NCBI GenBank assembly: GCA_023055425.1
Contig: JALGPY010000003.1
Span: 56,653,891-56,717,890 of the forward strand
Length of the DNA stretch: 64,000 bases
Origin: Linanthus parryae
Taxonomy: Eukaryota; Streptophyta; Magnoliopsida; Ericales; Polemoniaceae
Direction of reading: 5' to 3'
Each line of letters begins with the position of its first letter. Positions within the stretch are counted from its first letter, which is position 1. The notes beneath the pieces are model-generated. The model made no database searches and was not told the DNA's origin. It saw only the letters and a list, made by a program, of their open reading frames with translations. Made by a program: the position numbers and the translations under genes. Positions 1 through 12,000 of the stretch are shown piece by piece.

Positions 1-722
1 TAGACAACTATTTAGCAAAATCCACATTGCATAAACAACTACCTCTAATAATAAACAAGTGTTTAATAAACAACATAAATAATTGTTAATCAACTTTTTT
101 GCAAACAAACAAAATTATACTGGTACAGTTCCTTTATTCTTTGAAAACAAGAAGAAGACAATGTAATCACAAAGGCACTATGACTACTCAACGAAGAAGA
201 CATTATCTGCAACTTCAAATATTCAAATTAATGCCTCAAATCAAACACACATAACAGTGCGAAGTAAAAGTAGAAAAGTATAAAGTGCAAACATACCTCC
301 ATCAGGCCAGATTCCTTCTTTACGACCTCGAATGTGAGCCATCAAACCCTTGTACAAATGCTAAATCTCGAGTTTGAATGATGTAGTGGTTTTTACGTGA
401 AGAGATCGGTGAACCCAACTGAGGATTTTTATAATACCCAATTGGAAACCCTAATCCCTCTTCTCTAACAATGGCTGCGGCCGATTTGGTTGTCAACTTC
501 GGCTTTTATGGCTTCTAAACCCTACTAGACACTAATGCCCCTCGTAAACAGCACATGAGAAGCACATGTCTCTTTTCCATCCAACTTGGCTAACGTCCGT
601 CTCCGTCGGGTACTGTTCATAACGATTTTTAAAGTATGGGTACTAGTGGTGCACGGTTTTAAAAGCGGGGTATTAAATCCACGGTTTGTCCAAAGTTTGG
701 GTACCAGTGGTGCAATTTTGCC
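1..722. other. Unassigned flank, no gene supported
   Basis: No coding region or RNA gene is recognisable. The stretch around 470-520 reads as a very short plus-strand frame opening ATGGCTGCGGCC and stopping after about 15 codons, which is too little to call. One imperfect direct repeat is visible: the phrase TATGGGTACTAGTGGTGCA at 635-653 recurs at 696-714 with two changes, 61 bp apart. This suggests old repeat-derived sequence. At 723 it gives way abruptly to sequence shared with the LTR at 24176 onward. Confidence 0.4.
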
Positions 723-1048
723 TTTTTTGTTTGGTCACGTACATGGGTTGGCAGTGGTGTTACTTGGTGAAGTGGAGTATTGATGTGGCAGACTTGTAGT
801 GAGCCATGATCATTGCATGGGCAACAGTTTGTTTTCAACTTGGAAACAAACTTGGGACAAAGTTTTGGACGGTTTTTTTTTAACTCTTTATTTTTTAGGA
901 AACAAATGTTGAGACGATTGTTTTCTTTGCTTTGGGTCCAAGTTTTTACTAGTATAAATAGGTGATAGGGTAGTAACTTTGTAAGTAGTTCTTGCAATTG
1001 TTTTTTTCGTCTCATCAATAAATTGGGTTTGGTTTGGCTGTGGATTAG
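723..1048 (+). repeat. Element D 5' LTR, left part (5'-truncated)
   Basis: From 723 the sequence runs parallel to 24176 onward, for example the shared GGTCACGTACATGGGTTGG. It includes a TATA-like TATAAATAGG near 953 and an AATAAATTGGG motif near 1017 that could serve promoter and polyadenylation roles. It breaks at 1048, the last base of the ATTAG target duplication of element A, and resumes at 23134. Confidence 0.75.
1044..1048. repeat. Target-site duplication of element A, left copy (ATTAG)
   Basis: ATTAG lies immediately left of the element's terminal TG at 1049 and is repeated at 23129-23133 immediately right of the terminal CA. The uninterrupted sister LTR at 24497-24530 carries one ATTAG at the same place, which confirms the insertion point. 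Confidence 0.92.
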
Positions 1049-2443
1049 TGTTCGACGAAAAATAATCCCAAGTATAGGATATCGATACAAGTAGTAATTC
1101 GGAAAGACCGGAGTCGAATCCACAAGGAGAGGAGGGTTAGATAATGACTTACTATACTAGCGATAGAAAGTGACTAAGCTACTAACTAGAGCAATTAAAG
1201 GAAATTTATCAATGGCTTTAAAGCTTGCCAAGCTATCAAATCCACCAAAATCAATTGATGGAGCAAGTTGAGGTTTAAGTTTAAGAACAAAGTAAACGAC
1301 TAGTAGAGCTACGATTCAAGAAACTAAGTGAAATGACAAGTAGAGAGGGGCTAGGGATCATCGGTTTCTCTAGTGACCAATCATCCTATTACATTCAAGC
1401 CCGGTTCTCACATTGCATGTGTCAATCCACAAGACAAGTATCTCAAGAAGTGATTGCTCATGCAATCCAACTCGCGACAAGAGAAGTGTGTAAATCCAAC
1501 ACGCTAATCAAGCACTAAAGAGGCTATTCAAATGAGATTCCTCAAATTTCAAGTGTTTCAAGCATCAACCATATGTAAACACACGTAGGTGTTTCCACAT
1601 GAAAGATCAAGCAACAAATGAGATTTGCAAATTCTCACTCAAATCACCTAACTAGAACTCGATTTCTCAAAGTTAAGATTGACGAGTTCCTCTCACTCAA
1701 GTGCAACTTCAAATCAAACAAGTCGAGAGTATTCGCACATCTACCTATTCAATGCATCAAACACTTCAACTAGAGAAATCCAACCATTGCATTAATCATT
1801 CAAGTGAATCGAATTCAACTCATTCATCCTTGAAGTTCAACTTGAATCAATAGGAAGATTGAGGCACTAGATAGTCCCAAATCACCCAAGCAATTGAATT
1901 AGCAAGACATAATAGAGAATTCAAGAGAGATTGAGAGAAATTTAACTTTCAATAATCAAAAATTGAATTCACACTTTAGAACCTTGCATTTTGGCCCCGA
2001 TTCCGTTAGTTTCTTCTCGAACAACCCCTTGGATGCAACTTTGGCCTTGTAATGTGGCCTCTTGGCTTCAAAATCTTCATTTTTGGCCTATTTCTTTACT
2101 TATCTTCTCACAAAGGCCCTTGAATCTTCACTTTAACTTGCAATTTAGTTGCTTTGTCTTCAACTTTAGCCTCTTTATCACTTGACTTCTTCAAATTAAG
2201 TCCCTTTAACTCCTTCTTCATATTCCTTGGCCCTCCTAAGCTCTTGAAACGCCTCTCAAGTCTTGTGGAATATTTCTTTGAGTCTGAAAGCTCAATATTT
2301 CCAATAAAATAAAGAAATTCCACACAAACTAAAAGAAACAAGCATAAGTCTAGAAATAGGGTTATAATACACAAGTTACACATAAAAGTAAGTTATCAAG
2401 AGTTCAATAACATACTAAAATGTGCAATTTACGATCCTTAACA
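1049..2443 (-). repeat. Element A 3' LTR, with internal deletion
   Basis: It aligns with the right LTR from TGTTCGACG to CCTTAACA but lacks about 0.9 kb. Around 1973-1976 the sequence passes directly from the equivalent of position 6888 to the equivalent of 22659. The four bases ACTT occur at both deletion edges in the full copy, so the loss looks like a microhomology-mediated deletion. The lost part includes the TATA box seen at 7331. Confidence 0.88.
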
Positions 2444-4126
2444 CACACACCAACTAGCCTTTTGCTCGTCCTTGAGCAAAGAGAGCGATACAAGTAGTGA
2501 ACTAGTAAAGAACCAATCATGAGAGACACACACTCAACTAGACAAGGCTTGACTCAATTCAAATCTAGACTCATATATTTACAAAAAAACACACACACAT
2601 TATCTATCCTAAGTTAGAACCCAAAGAAAATAAAATCCTAAAAATTACTAGCTAATTTTAAATTTTTTTGGTGGGGGAAAAAGAAGAATGCATAAATGTC
2701 TCCTCAAAGAAATTCTCATAGTCCAAAAGATTGAGAAAGAAGCATATGGATGTCTAAGCATATACTCATACAAATGTGGGCGGTGTTTGGTAGAAGTTGA
2801 CCCATGCGAACCACAAAACTTGTTAATTAAGTCCAATTTGCGAGAAAGTATGCCTTCAAAAATAAGGATCCCATGAAACTAGACATTCTCATACTTATTC
2901 AAAAGCACCCATGTAGGATGGTCCTCCAAAACTTTGAACAAAAACGAGTTTTAGAATAGGGGATGTGGTTGTGGGTTTGTATGATCCTTTTGTGGATTTT
3001 TGGGAGGTGGTGCAATACATCATAATTTCATTTTTTTTTTCGAGATTTATAGCATTAACATTTTTTTTCACCTCCAATCCAAGGCTCTCCAAGACCCACA
3101 ACAAAAGAGAGGAATAAACAAGCGAGTGGACTTTTTAAGCTAAACCAAGGGAGCTATCTAGGTTGTGACGTAACATTATCCCCGGACACCCCTCTATTTC
3201 TTAGACATCGCATGGGGTGTCATTGGTAACCACCACTCCAATGGGCTACAAGTTTCCACCGCAAGAACGATTAGAATTAAATCCGTTTTGTAGAGTTCAA
3301 ATAGCTTTAGAAATGTACCATTTATCAAAAGTATTAATACGTCAAAGTTTATGTGATCAACTTAGCTTGAAGGACTTAAACATGAAACGTAAATTTAGTG
3401 TGTTGCTTTGTGAGAAAGCATGAGATCGCGGAATGTGAGATATTGGTGTAGATGTATTGAGTATAAGCAAAGAATTTCTTATTAAAATAAAAATAAAAAG
3501 AACATGGACTAAGAGATTTCATTATTTGAAAACATCTAGCTTCTTAAAATTCCCCCTTTTAACTTTTCCTCACTTTTTTTTTTCAAAATAAGTGACTCAA
3601 CTATAACTTCCTAATACTCAATAAAGCTATCAAATAAGAAAATAAAATCTAGACTCAAGATGAAAGGTGAAAATAAATAAAACTACCAAAGAAAGAAGAA
3701 ACAAAATATATGGTTTGACACGGGAAAAGAGTGATGCTTCTCATGAAAGGTTCACACACATTTTTTTCAAAATTTTAAATTTTTTAAATTTTTATGATTT
3801 TTTCAAATTTTTCATTTTTTTGTATTTTTCATGTAAATTACTAATGAAGAAAAATCATGCTAGTAACCATTTAAGCAAGAAATAAAATCTACTCCATCCC
3901 CCAAATAAAATATCCCATTGTCCTCAATGTGTGAGAAAAATGGTGTATCAACAACTTCACATAAGAGACAAGGGATAGAGAAACCTCATTTTCGCTTTCT
4001 TGCCACCAAGCACGAGTCCCCCTCCAAAAGCAACCTACAAAATGGTAATAGAAAGAGAAAAATGCAAGATATGGAGATAAACTAATTTATTTATTTATAA
4101 CTAGGGAGTTGAAAAAATAAATGATG
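2444..4126 (-). other. Element A internal region next to the 3' LTR, non-coding
   Basis: This 1.7-kb stretch shows no convincing reading frame on either strand. Next to the LTR, the minus strand reads through a phrase containing GCTCAAGGACGAGCAAAAGG and then a GT-rich tract (2444-2460). That position is where Athila-like elements carry their polypurine tract, although the tract here is not purely purine. A-rich and T-rich runs are frequent, for example at 3570-3590 and 3770-3830. Confidence 0.5.
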
Positions 4127-5839
4127 CTATCCAACCCCCAATCTTGGAAATTTATTTCCATGCCATGCCCCTACTTCATTCTTAGAAAAGTGCTTCTCCC
4201 TTAAAAAGTTTGATTCATCAATTAGAATAGAAAGGAGAAGTAGGGGCAAGACACAAAAGATGAATATGAGATGAAAGCAAAATCTAACAATGAAGTTAGA
4301 ACAAGTTGTTATATCATGCATCAACTTAAGAAAAGGGTTTGAAATCCTCAAATGAATTGAATCATAGAATGGCTCTTCATAAGTTTCCAATTTTTCAATA
4401 GAAACCACAACTTGAGAGATAGGGGCAACTTGTGAATCCTCAATCTCATCAATTTCATACATAGCACATGGATTTAGGGATGTGGCCTCACAAGAAAGAG
4501 GTAATATCATTGGGAGCATGAAACCACATCCATACCCTTAGGCTCATGATTTGGATCATTGACTTGGTCAATTTGAGCCAATAGTGTCTCCTCTTCATCA
4601 AAGTTAATTGCATCTTCCATGAGAAGAGATGAGTAGGAAGCTTTACTACCATACAAAAATTCTATTTCCTCCCAAGTAAGCTCATCTAATTCTTTAGAAG
4701 ATGTAGTAAAAGAGTCTATATGAATCGGAGTATCAACACATGACCCCCCGCCCCAACTTACTTGAAGGTTCTTCCATAATTTTTAGTGGAGGGGGTTCTC
4801 CTAGAGTATCCTCTAAGTCATCACAAAATAAGTAATGCTCATGATCAATAGAACTTTGGTGAGTATTAGGCTCTTCTTGAGCACAAGACAAGACAACATT
4901 TCCTTCATGAATGGTAGCATCAAATTTGACGTCTAACTCATTACATGAGTGGTTTCCATTTTGTGAATCCTCCTCACATGTGTCACTATGTGAGTCATCC
5001 AAAATGGCTTCACTCATGTCATGGGTTGAGGAGTCACCATCAAAAATATCAATCTCACTACCAATATTACTATCACATGCTTCTTTAGAATGTGAAAATA
5101 AGAAGTGAATACAATCACCTATCCTAGTAGCAACAACTCCATCATCAAACACATCATCGAAAAATTGGTCATGAATAGGCTCGTGATGTGTGTGAATGGG
5201 AACTGGAGACTTTTGTGATGGTGAGTCTTGTGAAAAGTGAGAACTATATGCAAGAGACTCATTATCATGCGATTGTGAATATGAGAATTCCACTCTATCA
5301 ATCAAGTGACAAAACGATCCATCTACTTCTCTAAATGATCCTTAAAGTTCACTTTGTGATTCTCTTAGTTCTCTTATTGAATCTCTTAGTTCTTTTGCGC
5401 CTTCGAGATATTTTTGAAGTGTCTCCTCAAGAGAATCACTTATAGGCCTCTTTAGTTCCTCATTCACACATGATTCCCTATCAAAATGATTCACTCCTCT
5501 TGATTCACAATTCATGTCATTATATCCATAAGTTCAAGAATCATAAGAGTTTGAAAACATATAAGTGTGTGAGGGTGGTGATTGTGCACAAGAAGCATGA
5601 GACGTGTAACCATGTGCTCTACTATCATGCCAAGAGTTATCATCCATAGGAAAACAATTATCATTATAAGTATGCTCATGAATTAAATTCATTGAATCCC
5701 AAGAATGAATGTCATAACTAGTAAATGCATAGTAGTAAGGATGTGAAGGAACGTTAGGCCTTTCACCAAATCCAAAATTTTCATGAGACATATTTTCAAG
5801 CAAGTATATGAGAAGTACTTGATGAGAGGTATGCCTCAC
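4127..5839 (-). pseudogene. Decayed internal ORF of element A, function unknown
   Basis: Three open segments on the minus strand (5839-5534, 5305-4733, 4519-4127) lie in the same reading frame, separated by stops, so they are probably remnants of one protein of about 570 codons. The first segment is rich in His, Ser, Tyr and Asp. The second is strongly acidic, with many Asp, Glu, Ser and His residues. The third contains a hydrophobic run of about 24 residues (around FCFHLIFIFCVLPLLLLSIL) that could span a membrane, followed by a basic tail. No zinc knuckle, protease, reverse transcriptase or integrase motif is present. The frame lies just inside the primer site, where gag would sit, but resemblance to gag is not visible. 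A membrane segment would also fit an env-like remnant. I cannot decide. Confidence 0.45.
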
Positions 5840-5933
5840 ACTTAATCAACCACAAACAACTAGAGAAAATGTCGAAGAACAAACTACTAACTAACTAAGA
5901 AAGTAAAGCAAATCAAATCTAAAGCCTAGCCTC

Positions 5934-5951
5934 TCCCCGGCAAGGGCGCCG
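5934..5951 (-). promoter_or_regulatory. Primer-binding site of element A (tRNA-Asp type)
   Basis: On the minus strand, just downstream of the 5' LTR, the sequence reads TCGGCGCCCTTGCCGGGGA. This matches the Athila-type site TTGGCGCCGTTGCCGGGGA, complementary to the tRNA-Asp 3' end, with about two differences. The same site appears almost perfectly in element E at 61201. Confidence 0.8.
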
Positions 5952-7225
5952 AAAACTTGTTCGACGAAAAATAATCCAAAGTATAGGATATCGATACAAG
6001 TAGTAATCCGGTAAGAACGGAGTCGAATCCACAAGGAGATGAGGGTTAGATAATGACTTACTATACTAGCGATAGAAAGTGACTAAGCTACTAACTAGAG
6101 CAATTAAAGGAAATTTCTCAATGGCTTTAAAGCTTGCCAAACTATCAAATCCACCAAAATCAATTGATGGAGAAAGTTGAGGTTTAATTTTAAGAACAAA
6201 GTAAACGACTACTAGAGCTACGATTCAAGAAACTAAGTGAAATGATATGTAGAGAGGGGCTAGGGATCATTGCTTTCTCTAGTTACCAATCCTCCTATTA
6301 CATTCAAGCCCGGTTCTAACATTGCATGTGTCAATCCCCAAGACAAGTATCTCAAGAAGTGATTGCTCATGCAATCCAACTCGTGACAAGAGAAGTGTGT
6401 AAATCCAACACGCTAATCAATCACTAAAGAGGCTATTCAAACGAGATTCCCCAAATTTCAAGTGTTTCAAGCATCAACCATATGTAAACACACGTAGGTG
6501 TTTCCACATGAAAGATCAAGCAACAAATGAGATTTTCAAATTCTCACTCAAATCACCTAACTAGAACTCGATTTCTCAAATTTAAGATTGACGAGTTCCT
6601 CTCACTCAAGTGCAACTTCAAATCAAACAAGTCGAGTGTATTCGCACATCTACCTATTCAATGCATCAAACACTTCAACTAGAGAAATCCAACCATTGCA
6701 TTAATCATTCAAGTGAACCCAATTCAAGTCATCCATCCTTGAAGTTCAACTTGAATCAATAGGAAGAGGCACTAGATAGTCCCAAATCACCCAAGCAATT
6801 GAATTAGCAAGACATAATAGAGAATTCAAGAGAGATTGAGAGAAATTTAACTTTCAATAATCAAAACTTGAATTCACACTTCAAAGAATCAATACACTTG
6901 CTACTAATTCAATCCCAACAACTTGATTTAACTACACAAATAGAAGAACTAACCAACCACTTTGATTCCAAAACTACAAATTCTAGCAAAACATCACCAA
7001 AACATGATACTGAGCTATCAAAATGACCAGAGTTTGATGAACTCAGCTGCTGCTGCTGCTACAGTGATGAACAGAGCAAAAACACAACAGCAGCAGTGAG
7101 AAAACCCTCAATCAGAGCACTACAGCCTCAAAAATGAATAAAAAACAGACTCCTCTCTCCCCCTCTTCCTCTTTCTCTGTTCTTGGCCTTTAGAGAGCTC
7201 AAGAACAAACCCAAAAGAGGGCAAA

Positions 7226-7228
<3 letters not shown>

Positions 7229-7256
<28 letters not shown>
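7229..7256. repeat. (AG)n microsatellite in the element A LTR
   Basis: About 14 uninterrupted AG dinucleotides. On the minus strand this is a CT-rich tract about 80 bp downstream of the TATA box, a position typical of a transcribed leader. Confidence 0.9.
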
Positions 7257-7260
<4 letters not shown>

Positions 7261-7330
7261 ATCAGGGGACCCGAACAGAGCAATCTCGAACCGAATGGAG
7301 TGAGAGGGCCGCTTCAATTATTTGATTCAG

Positions 7331-7340
7331 CTATATATAG
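7331..7340 (-). promoter_or_regulatory. TATA box of the element A 5' LTR
   Basis: CTATATATAG is a near-perfect plant TATA box and reads as CTATATATAG on the minus strand too. Transcription toward the primer site at 5951 would start near 7300. The equivalent segment is deleted from the 3' LTR. Confidence 0.65.
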
Positions 7341-7653
7341 ACGCTTCTTCTAGGTGACTTGGCCTCCAGGAACTGATCCTAGCCTTCCAATTCATCTCCT
7401 ATCATCTCTGTCGTCGACCTATACTTCGTCCTTAAGAACCCTAGGAATTAGGGCTTTTCTCTTCGCTAAGTTTTGGGCCGAATTGAAGACATGGTTAGGT
7501 AGAGGATGGGTTGGGGAGAAGATTGGTACCGGTATCGTTCGATTTGGTGGAGATTTGATTGGGGTTTGAGGGTGGTCCGAGTCTTCCACGAGCTTCAACG
7601 GTGGTCTGCTCTGTTCTTCCGTGTTTCAGCGTCGGGGAGAGAGAATTGAGAGA

Positions 7654-7658
7654 GCTGG
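7654..7658. repeat. Target-site duplication of element B, left copy (GCTGG)
   Basis: GCTGG directly precedes the terminal TG of element B at 7659 and recurs at 22509-22513 directly after its terminal ACA. Confidence 0.92.
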
Positions 7659-8292
7659 TGTGTACGAGAGAATCCTGCAAGGAGAATTCAATATACACCA
7701 AGAGTAGAGGATAGAAAAGACACAGGAAGTGTGGGGTTGTGTGTAGGGAGAGAGTAAGGCAATAGCACTGTATGAGAGAGAGACAGGATTTTGGCAGAGC
7801 TTTCGCGTGTCTCAGGTGTGTTCTCCCTTGTATGGAAGGGTTAACGATCCTATATATAATGGAGAATGTGACCGTTGCAGTGTGGTTAATGCGCCCATCA
7901 ATGGCGGCTTAATTATCTTAACCACAACGGCACGTTCGTTCGGGTATATAGGGACCGTTACAGCACGTTATCCGCGTATACCGGAACCGTTACGAGGTTG
8001 ACCGGGTTTGACCGGGTTATCCGGGTTTATGGGGCTCGTGCCATAAATCTCTCAAAATCAGTTACTAAGGGTCGCGCGCGGTCTTGGTTGTCGCTCGCGC
8101 GCGACAGGACTTACTCTAGTCTCCAAACCACTAAGTCCCTACAAGTCCCGTGCGGTGGTATGCGAGGGCCCTGTCTCGCAGCCCCCACGTGGATCAGCAC
8201 GGCTGGTGATCCAGTGTGTGTGAAGCACACTATGGTGTGCTGGATGGTCGCCACGTGGCTAAGATCTGCCTGTCCAGAAAGCACTATCTACA
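7659..8292 (-). repeat. Element B 3' LTR
   Basis: 634 bp, from TGTGTACGAG to ATCTACA. It contains a TATA box at 7851-7860 (TATATATAAT) and a perfect 10-bp inverted repeat at 8071-8105 (GTCGCGCGCG and CGCGCGCGAC around a 15-nt loop). It retains the 57 bp missing from the other LTR. Confidence 0.93.
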
Positions 8293-8306
8293 TTAGCCCC
8301 CTTTCT
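8293..8306 (-). promoter_or_regulatory. Polypurine tract of element B
   Basis: On the minus strand AGAAAGGGGGCTAA abuts the 3' LTR. Position and composition are those expected for the plus-strand DNA primer. Confidence 0.8.
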
Positions 8307-8309
8307 GCG

Positions 8310-9082
8310 CGTGAAGACGCATAGCCGGATAGGCTTCCATGCAAAGGAACCAATGTACGCGTCACCGCCACGCACCAATTCAAATACACGCAAATTCACC
8401 CCTCGCACGTGTCATTATGACCTAAAATCCCTAGATTCGTGTCGTCTGGTCTTTTAGGGTTTTAGGCGTGACGTCAGCTTGTCCTGTGATTGCGCGATTC
8501 GACGGTGACGGTTGCGATTCGACTACTGAAAGGACGCAACCCTTCATTGTTTGTAGATAAATACTCTGTGATCTCCATTGTTTCAAAGCATCACTTCTTT
8601 CTCTTAAAGTGAATGATACCCGGAAGCCTTCAAGAGCAGATTCAAATAATCAATCATCAATTCTTTCTTGTCAATCGTCTTCTTCAACTGTCCGCCTCCA
8701 AGCAAGCTTTACCAAAACCAGGTTGGCCTTGTTCAATTTTGTTAATGTATCAATATGTGCTTTGAACTGTATTGGATCTGCAAACCCATGACTATCTGAA
8801 ACATACCATCCATTGGAAACTGCGAAGGAGACCTTGCTCTTTAAACTCAGAATTGATTTAATCCCCAAATTGTAAGAGTTTTAAATGTAGGGTTTATGAA
8901 ATTCCTAGTGATGTAAACGATTCTGAATTTTCGAACTCCAAAATTAACACTGAAGTGTTCATCTTTCTTCTGACAAGGCATCGTTGCTTCAAATTGAACC
9001 GAGATTCAATCTCCAAATTGAACTGAGATTCAAACTAAAGTATGTGTATTTCTCCCTCCTTTTTTCTTGCTTTTCCGCAGGA
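8310..9082 (+). other. Upstream and leader region of the antisense PMD gene
   Basis: No coding sequence is evident. A TATA-like GATAAATA lies at 8556-8563 and is followed by a CT-rich stretch that could be a leader. A good splice acceptor (TTGCTTTTCCGCAG) ends at about 9080, two bases before the probable start codon of the PMD gene, which suggests an intron in the 5' untranslated region. This would give the antisense gene its own promoter, but no start site can be proven. Confidence 0.4.
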
Positions 9083-12000
9083 ATGGCAAAGAAAAAAGGA
9101 ACCAAGCCCGTTAAAGAGGTCGAAGAAATACCTGATCTTCCCCAGACCTTATGGCGGAAAGCCCCCTATCTGGGTGGCAAAGACTTTTACCATGCTAGGG
9201 TTAGAGTGAAGAACCTGCCAACCCCTGTTCCTGCTGAAGAGTTGCAAACACTGACCCCTCCTGTTAACGCGGCCATGCTCGAATTGATCGATTCCAAGGA
9301 TGTGGTTCGATTAGGGGTTGAGAATGGGTTTTTCCCGTACACTGCGATTTCCACTCAGGCGTTTGTTCAAAAACTGGACTTTATGGATGAGTGGATTGAC
9401 CACGTGTTGACCCATCATGCCATCGCTTTGAACGATGCTGGCATATATTTCACAGTCCGTGCTATGAAGGGTGATGCCGTGAAGCTGGACCAGTCCATGC
9501 TTCTAAACCTTTCTCTCGCGCTACTCGCCTGCGACTCACACATTCCACTTTGCTGAGTTCGAGGCTGCTCCCACTCTTGAAGATGTACACATGCTGTAAG
9601 ATCTTTCTCCTGTTGGTGAGGTGGATCCCCTGAGTCCCTTGAGGACTGATTCAGAGCTTGCTTTGTACAAGAAGATGGAGGAATGCTTGTCAGAGGTGAA
9701 GAAAATTTCCACCCGATGGACACCTGCGAAGCTTCTTCCGGACTGGAAACTGGTTGATACGTCTGCAAAGAATACTTGGGGCAAGTGGGTACAGTACTTT
9801 TTCCGCGATTATGCGAATAGTAGTATCACCAAGAAACTTCTGAGCCAGAACCCAAAGGCTAAAAATTATGTGAATGGCAAGGGTTATCATCTGACCCTAT
9901 GTGCTTTTCTCTGCGCCTGGTTGTCGAGGTATTTGATCGATGGCCATCCTCATGATGGGGTTTTCTACCATGTCCTTCCTCTTGCTGTGAAACTGACCCT
10001 CGGTCAGAAGGTCGCACTTGGGCCTCTAGTCTTGGGCACCCTGTACCATAGATTGGACCAACTGGTTGTAGCAACCAAGGACTCGCGCGGTCGCCTCGAT
10101 GTGCTGATCTATGTCAATATTGCATTCCTAACTATGTGGGTCTTCGAGCGATGGCCCTCTTATGCTCCTGTTCCTTATAAGCCCAGTAAGTGGTGTGTCC
10201 CGGGTGCGGAGGAAGAGCGTAACAGTGGCAGGGCTGCGAGATGGTTTGGAACTCACTTTCCTAAGTGTACCTGGAGCCTGATATGCGACGATCGCAGCGA
10301 GTTTACAGCTAGGCCTTATGCCACGCGCGTTGAGAATGTGCGGTGGTTCCCAAAATTGTATCCTTCCAAGGACGTTGCTTTCTCAGAAGATCTCCTTTTC
10401 GAGGGCGAAAAGCATTTCCACGAGCGCTATCGCGAATTCTTCTGCTGGTGTCTAAGAGGCTCTCTTCCTGCTCTTGCGGAGTATGTTCGCGAGCTTACTC
10501 CTAGATACGAGAGGATCACGGTGGATGTTGATCCTACTCGCGTTTCTCCCCAGTTTGGCTTTGATGCGGTGGCACCATCGATCTGGTCGCAGTCCGTCAT
10601 AAGGGGCTGCTACAAGCGACTGCTGTCTGGCGAGTGCAAGACAATCTTAAGGAGCAATCTACCCTTCAAGCAGCCCCCAGGTGACCGCGTGGGTGGCTAC
10701 TCCAAGAATTGGGTTGCCTATTGGAATACCCAGCAAGCAAGGTTTGAGACGCAGTCGACCCCTCGGCCAAGCAGAGCTCCTGTGATCAAGAGAAATTCTT
10801 TCCCTTTACGTCCCAACTGTAGCCTGGACGACACCCAATATGGCTGCTATTCGTTGTTGGACCACGAGAATCACCTGTGTCCCTCTACCATCCTTGATGA
10901 GAAAATGGCTGCAGTTAAGAAAGGTGATTCGCACATAATCAAATACAGCGAAACTTTCGCCAAGGTAAATAATCTATTTTGCACGCATTATGCGTCGAAA
11001 CTTATGCTCCATTTTCTGCTGTAGTGCTATGTGAGGAGGTTCGCATCTGGTGAGCGCTACATGTCGCTGGTCACCACCATTGTTGCCGCGAGAAGGCAGG
11101 GTGAACCAGTTCGGCTAGCAATGAGAATGGCTCCCGCAGTTGAGGCCCGAATTCGCGAGGTCATGGATGTTTTTGCTGACTCGCTGATAGACAATACTCC
11201 AGCTTTGTCTCCACCCAGGAACGATCCATCTCCTCCAGCAACTGCTGCTCCCAGGGCAAAGAGACCAAGGCAGAAGGGTATTACAATCTCTTCCCCTAGG
11301 AGCGCTCCAACTTCCCCTCCTGCGAGGTCCCTCACTTCCAGGGACAAAGGTAAAGGTCGCATGCCAAGTAGGGCGCGGAAAGAGCTCGCAGTGGAGACCT
11401 TTGTTCCATTTGGTCAGGAGGAAGAGGAGGAGGAGAGAAAGGGATGATGATGAATAAGAAGAAAGAGTTGAAGATGTCAGAGAAGGAGAGAGAGATGAGA
11501 TACAAGAGGAAGAATCGGGAGGTATCTCAATCGTACTTCTCTTCTCGTTATCTTAACTTTCGCAATCTTGATTGAACAATTTGTTCCTTTGCAGATGATG
11601 ATGATGAGACCATCAGCGGCCTTTTGGCCAAGAGGCAGAAGAGGGGTTCTCATTATGGTGTTTCCAATGAAACCATAGACAAGGATATCCTTGCGGAGTC
11701 TAGGAGAACAGCTGCGGAGGCTGCTGAAAGAAGAAGAAAGCGAGAAGAAGAGGAGATTGAACGCGTAAAGCAAAGGAGCCTGGAAGAGCAACATGTCGAC
11801 GACTTGGTGCGTCCAACCGATGAGGAAGATGCGGTTCCAGAAGATGCGGCTCCTCAAGTTGATGAGGATGATGCAGCTCAAGAAGAAGATGCGGCTGCTC
11901 TGGAGCAAGTCCAAGCGGACTTCGAAGAGATCGCAGGCGGTAACGAAGGTGAGATTTTTAATCTTGCGGTAACTTACCGATATGTGATTGTTGGTGCATT

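Larger units (their letters stand above)
5958..7658 (-). repeat. Element A 5' LTR, portion left of element B
   Basis: It starts TGTTCGACG like the 3' LTR and matches it closely to about 6888. It then continues with about 770 bp that the 3' LTR has lost, including CTG repeats near 7045-7060, a GA microsatellite and a TATA box. It ends at the GCTGG duplicated by element B and resumes at 22514. Confidence 0.88.

Noticed and set aside
586..1123. Short frames on both strands around the start of element D
   Set aside because: They cross the LTR boundary and the insertion point of element A, so they cannot be old genes.
7120..7317. 65-codon minus-strand frame with a Ser-Leu repeat
   Set aside because: It is the translated (AG)n microsatellite in the element A LTR.
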